Source: Oscillospiraceae bacterium (GTDB taxonomy: Bacteria; Bacillota; Clostridia; Oscillospirales; QAMX01). Taken from it: a stretch of DNA of 7,202 nucleotides. Under the pieces are notes generated by a model that was given only the letters and a program-made list of their open reading frames with translations, was not told where the DNA came from and made no database searches. The stretch covers positions 1 through 7,202 of the forward strand of contig CACYBP010000113.1 of NCBI GenBank assembly GCA_902772625.1, written 5' to 3'. Below are positions 5,901-7,202 of this stretch, piece by piece; the stretch's first letter is position 1, and each line of letters opens with the position of its first letter. The position numbers were made by a program, and so were the translations under genes.

Positions 5901-6851
5901 ATGACCATGGAAAAAGACAAGAACGAAATGCGCAAGGTGTACTGCGAGCTTCTGATGAAGACCGCCGAGACCGATCCCCGGATCGTGGTGCTGGAGGCCG
6001 ATCTGATGGCGTCCAACGGCACCAAGCCCTTCGCCGCGGCCTATCCCGAAAGGACCTTTGACGTGGGCATCGCGGAGGCCAACATGATCGGCGTGGCCGC
6101 GGGCCTCGCCGCCTCCGGAAAGCTTCCCTTCTGCGACACCTTTACGCCCTTTGCCACCCGGCGCTGCTACGATCAGATCACCGTGTCGGCCGCCTATACC
6201 AATCTGCCGCTTCGCATCGTGGGCACCGACCCGGGGCTCGCGGCCGAGGTCAACGGCGGTACCCACATGTCCATGGAGGACGTGGCCATCATGCGCTCCA
6301 TGCCGAACATGAAGGTGTTCGAGCCGGTGGACGAGACCCAGCTCCGCGCGGCGTGGGACTGGATCCTCTCGGTCGACGGCCCCCTGTATATCCGCATCTT
6401 CCGGAAAAACGCGCCGAAGATCTTCGGCGAGGGATACGTCTTTGAACCGGGCAAGCTGTCGGTGATCCGGGAAGGCGGGGACGCGGCGATCTTTGCCGCC
6501 GGCCTTGCCGTGGCCGACGCCGTGGAGGCCGCCGGGCTTCTCGCCGCCGAGGGGATCGATGCGGCGGTGCTGAACGTGCACACCCTGAAGCCTTTGGATA
6601 AAGAGGGGATCCTTTTCTGGGCGAAGAAGTGCGGCGCCGCGGTGACGTGCGAAAACGGCACCGTCGTCGGCGGACTCGGAAGCGCGGTGACCGAGACCAC
6701 CGCCGACGCTTTCCCGATCCCGGTGAAGAGGATCGGCGTGCAGGATCACTTCGGCGAGGTGGGCACCATGCCCTATCTCAAGGAAAAGTACGGCATGACC
6801 GCGAAGGACATCGCGGAGGCCGTGAAGGCCGCGATTGCGCTGAAAAAATAA
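5901..6851 (+). CDS. Transketolase, C-terminal half (split enzyme)
   Basis: A 316-residue subunit with the pyrimidine-binding domain (about 10-170) and the C-terminal transketolase domain (about 185-310). DVGIAEANMIGVAAGLA (54-70) contains E59, the glutamate expected to activate thiamine. FTPFATRRCYDQI (81-93) and GGTHMSMEDVAIMRS (119-133, with H122) are the other pyrimidine-domain hallmarks, and NVHTLKPLD opens a conserved part of the C domain. GIAEANM, rather than the GIAEHNM usual in one-piece transketolases, is the split-family style. The ATG at 5901 follows AAGGAGG (5885-5891), located inside the end of the preceding gene, by nine bases. A second in-frame ATG at 5907 is less well spaced. 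A role as one half of 1-deoxyxylulose-5-phosphate synthase is unlikely from these motifs and the neighbour. Confidence 0.95.
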   Translation: MTMEKDKNEMRKVYCELLMKTAETDPRIVVLEADLMASNGTKPFAAAYPERTFDVGIAEANMIGVAAGLAASGKLPFCDTFTPFATRRCYDQITVSAAYTNLPLRIVGTDPGLAAEVNGGTHMSMEDVAIMRSMPNMKVFEPVDETQLRAAWDWILSVDGPLYIRIFRKNAPKIFGEGYVFEPGKLSVIREGGDAAIFAAGLAVADAVEAAGLLAAEGIDAAVLNVHTLKPLDKEGILFWAKKCGAAVTCENGTVVGGLGSAVTETTADAFPIPVKRIGVQDHFGEVGTMPYLKEKYGMTAKDIAEAVKAAIALKK

Positions 6852-6881
6852 GGCGCGGAAAGACCGGAACAGGTAAAAAAC

Positions 6882-6912
6882 GGCGGGAAAGCCCTTTGGG
6901 GGCTTTCCCGCC
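6882..6912 (-). terminator. 13-bp hairpin between transketolase and tRNA; T-run only on the minus strand
   Basis: GGCGGGAAAGCCC (6882-6894) pairs perfectly with GGGCTTTCCCGCC (6900-6912) around a 5-base loop. On the + strand the hairpin is followed by CGAAAACG, with no T-run, and the tRNA begins only seven bases on. On the minus strand the hairpin is followed by G and then six T residues (complement of 6875-6880). As written it is therefore a canonical terminator only for minus-strand transcription. On the + strand it may be a read-through hairpin, an mRNA 3' end stabiliser or a processing site. Confidence 0.6.
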
Positions 6913-6919
6913 CGAAAAC

Positions 6920-7002
6920 GCGGGTATGGCGGAATTGGCAGACGCGCCGGATTTAGGTTCCGGTGGGCGACCGTGCAGGTTCAAGTCCTGTTACCCGCAC
7001 CA
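6920..7002 (+). tRNA. tRNA-Leu, anticodon UAG (reads CUA and related CUN codons), CCA encoded
   Basis: The acceptor arm GCGGGTA (6920-6926) pairs with TACCCGC (6992-6998), followed by A and an encoded CCA (7000-7002). The anticodon stem CCGGA (6947-6951) pairs with TCCGG (6959-6963) around the seven-base loop TTTAGGT, placing the anticodon TAG at 6954-6956. The variable arm (6964-6974, TGGGCGACCGT) can form a short stem, as expected for the class II tRNA-Leu. The T arm GCAGG-TTCAAGT-CCTGT (6975-6991) is standard, with one G-T pair. No promoter is evident just upstream, so it may be transcribed together with the transketolase genes. Confidence 0.96.
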
Positions 7003-7036
7003 GAAAAAGTCCGACGCGTAAGCGCCGGACTTTTTC
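7003..7036 (+). terminator. Bidirectional Rho-independent terminator abutting the tRNA
   Basis: GAAAAAGTCCG (7003-7013) pairs with CGGACTTTTTC (7026-7036). After one A-C mismatch the stem continues with CGC (7015-7017) and GCG (7022-7024), capped by a GTAA tetraloop of the GNRA type. The five Ts on the 3' arm and five As on the 5' arm make it plausible in both directions. It starts at the base directly after the tRNA CCA. Confidence 0.88.
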
Positions 7037-7039
7037 AAC

Positions 7040-7202
7040 TAAATCCGTCCTGGCGGACGGGTGAAATCCACCTTCGGTGGATGAAATCGCTTCGTGATGA
7101 AATCCGACTTCGTCGGGTTGGAGGACGGATTTAATTTCATCGCGAGCAAAGCGAACGATTTCAACCGGGCTTTGCCCGGATTTCACCGAGCCGCAGGTGC
7201 GA
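7040..7202. repeat. Non-coding array of small hairpins joined by TGAAAT/ATTTCA linkers, running off the window end
   Basis: An 11-bp inverted repeat, TAAATCCGTCC (7040-7050) and GGACGGATTTA (7123-7133), brackets a run of short hairpins. These are CCGTCC/GGACGG (7045-7060), ATCCACC-TTC-GGTGGAT (7066-7082), ATCGC-TTC-GTGAT (7086-7098) and ATCCGAC-TTC-GTCGGGT (7102-7118). TGAAAT occurs at 7062, 7082 and 7098. After 7133 the linker appears in reverse complement (ATTTCA at 7134, 7158 and 7180) with further hairpins: an imperfect one at 7139-7159, CCGGGC-TTT-GCCCGG (7165-7179), and CACC/GGTG (7184-7199) at the edge. No credible reading frame crosses it. Similar hairpin-dense intergenic repeats occur in Clostridia genomes to my recollection, but I cannot name a family. 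The right boundary is outside the window. Confidence 0.8.

Noticed and set aside
5201..6749. Minus-strand open frames opposite the transketolase halves
   Set aside because: They mirror well-supported + strand genes and have antisense-type composition.
5066..6851. Transketolase gene broken by a frameshift
   Set aside because: Each half has its own ribosome binding site and start and a clean domain boundary; split transketolases are a normal form.
6629..7021. + strand frame reading through the tRNA, ending in a peptide like MAELADAPDLGSGGR
   Set aside because: This peptide is the well-known false translation of tRNA-Leu genes; the tRNA structure explains the bases.
6953..7186. Minus-strand frame containing VTGLEPARSPTGT
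   Set aside because: This is another familiar artefact of translating tRNA-Leu antisense; the rest runs through the terminator and hairpin repeat.
7040..7202. CRISPR array
   Set aside because: The repeated linker is only six bases, units are 16-24 bases apart, the stems vary and are self-complementary, and no direct repeat of CRISPR length is present.

Overview
The window reads as chromosomal DNA from a GC-rich, obligately anaerobic Gram-positive bacterium of the Firmicutes, probably a gut-type Clostridia lineage (inference). Four things point that way: strong AGGAGG-type ribosome binding sites; sigma-A-like promoters; a ferredoxin-linked 2-oxoacid oxidoreductase and a split transketolase; and a decarboxylase-type biotin carrier. 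All protein genes and the tRNA lie on the + strand.

Bases 1-292 hold the 3' end of a biotin carrier gene and its terminator. A promoter (373-401) then opens what looks like a six-gene operon (440-4811): a P-loop ATPase of unknown role; the four subunits of a thiamine-dependent 2-oxoacid:ferredoxin oxidoreductase in the order delta (ferredoxin), alpha, beta, gamma; and a membrane-anchored SPFH/prohibitin-like protein. Gaps inside it are 41, 18, 24, -1 and 39 bases, and a strong terminator (4818-4857) closes it. The enzyme would oxidatively decarboxylate a 2-oxoacid (2-oxoglutarate or a branched-chain 2-oxoacid) to the acyl-CoA and reduce ferredoxin. The ATPase and SPFH protein are the unexplained members.

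Bases 4858-5065 are a regulatory gap with a second, weaker terminator-like hairpin. Its 3' arm runs into the -35 box of a promoter (4971-4999) for the two halves of a split transketolase (5066-5899 and 5901-6851). These halves would together form one thiamine-dependent enzyme of the non-oxidative pentose phosphate pathway. Next come a 13-bp hairpin whose T-run lies on the minus-strand side, a tRNA-Leu (anticodon UAG) with encoded CCA, and a bidirectional terminator directly abutting the tRNA.

From 7040 to the window end lies a non-coding array of small hairpins joined by TGAAAT linkers. The linker orientation flips midway, and an 11-bp inverted repeat brackets the first half. This is the least explained structure here. 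The rest is mostly well-understood central metabolism, and I see no defence system, phage or obvious new enzyme system.
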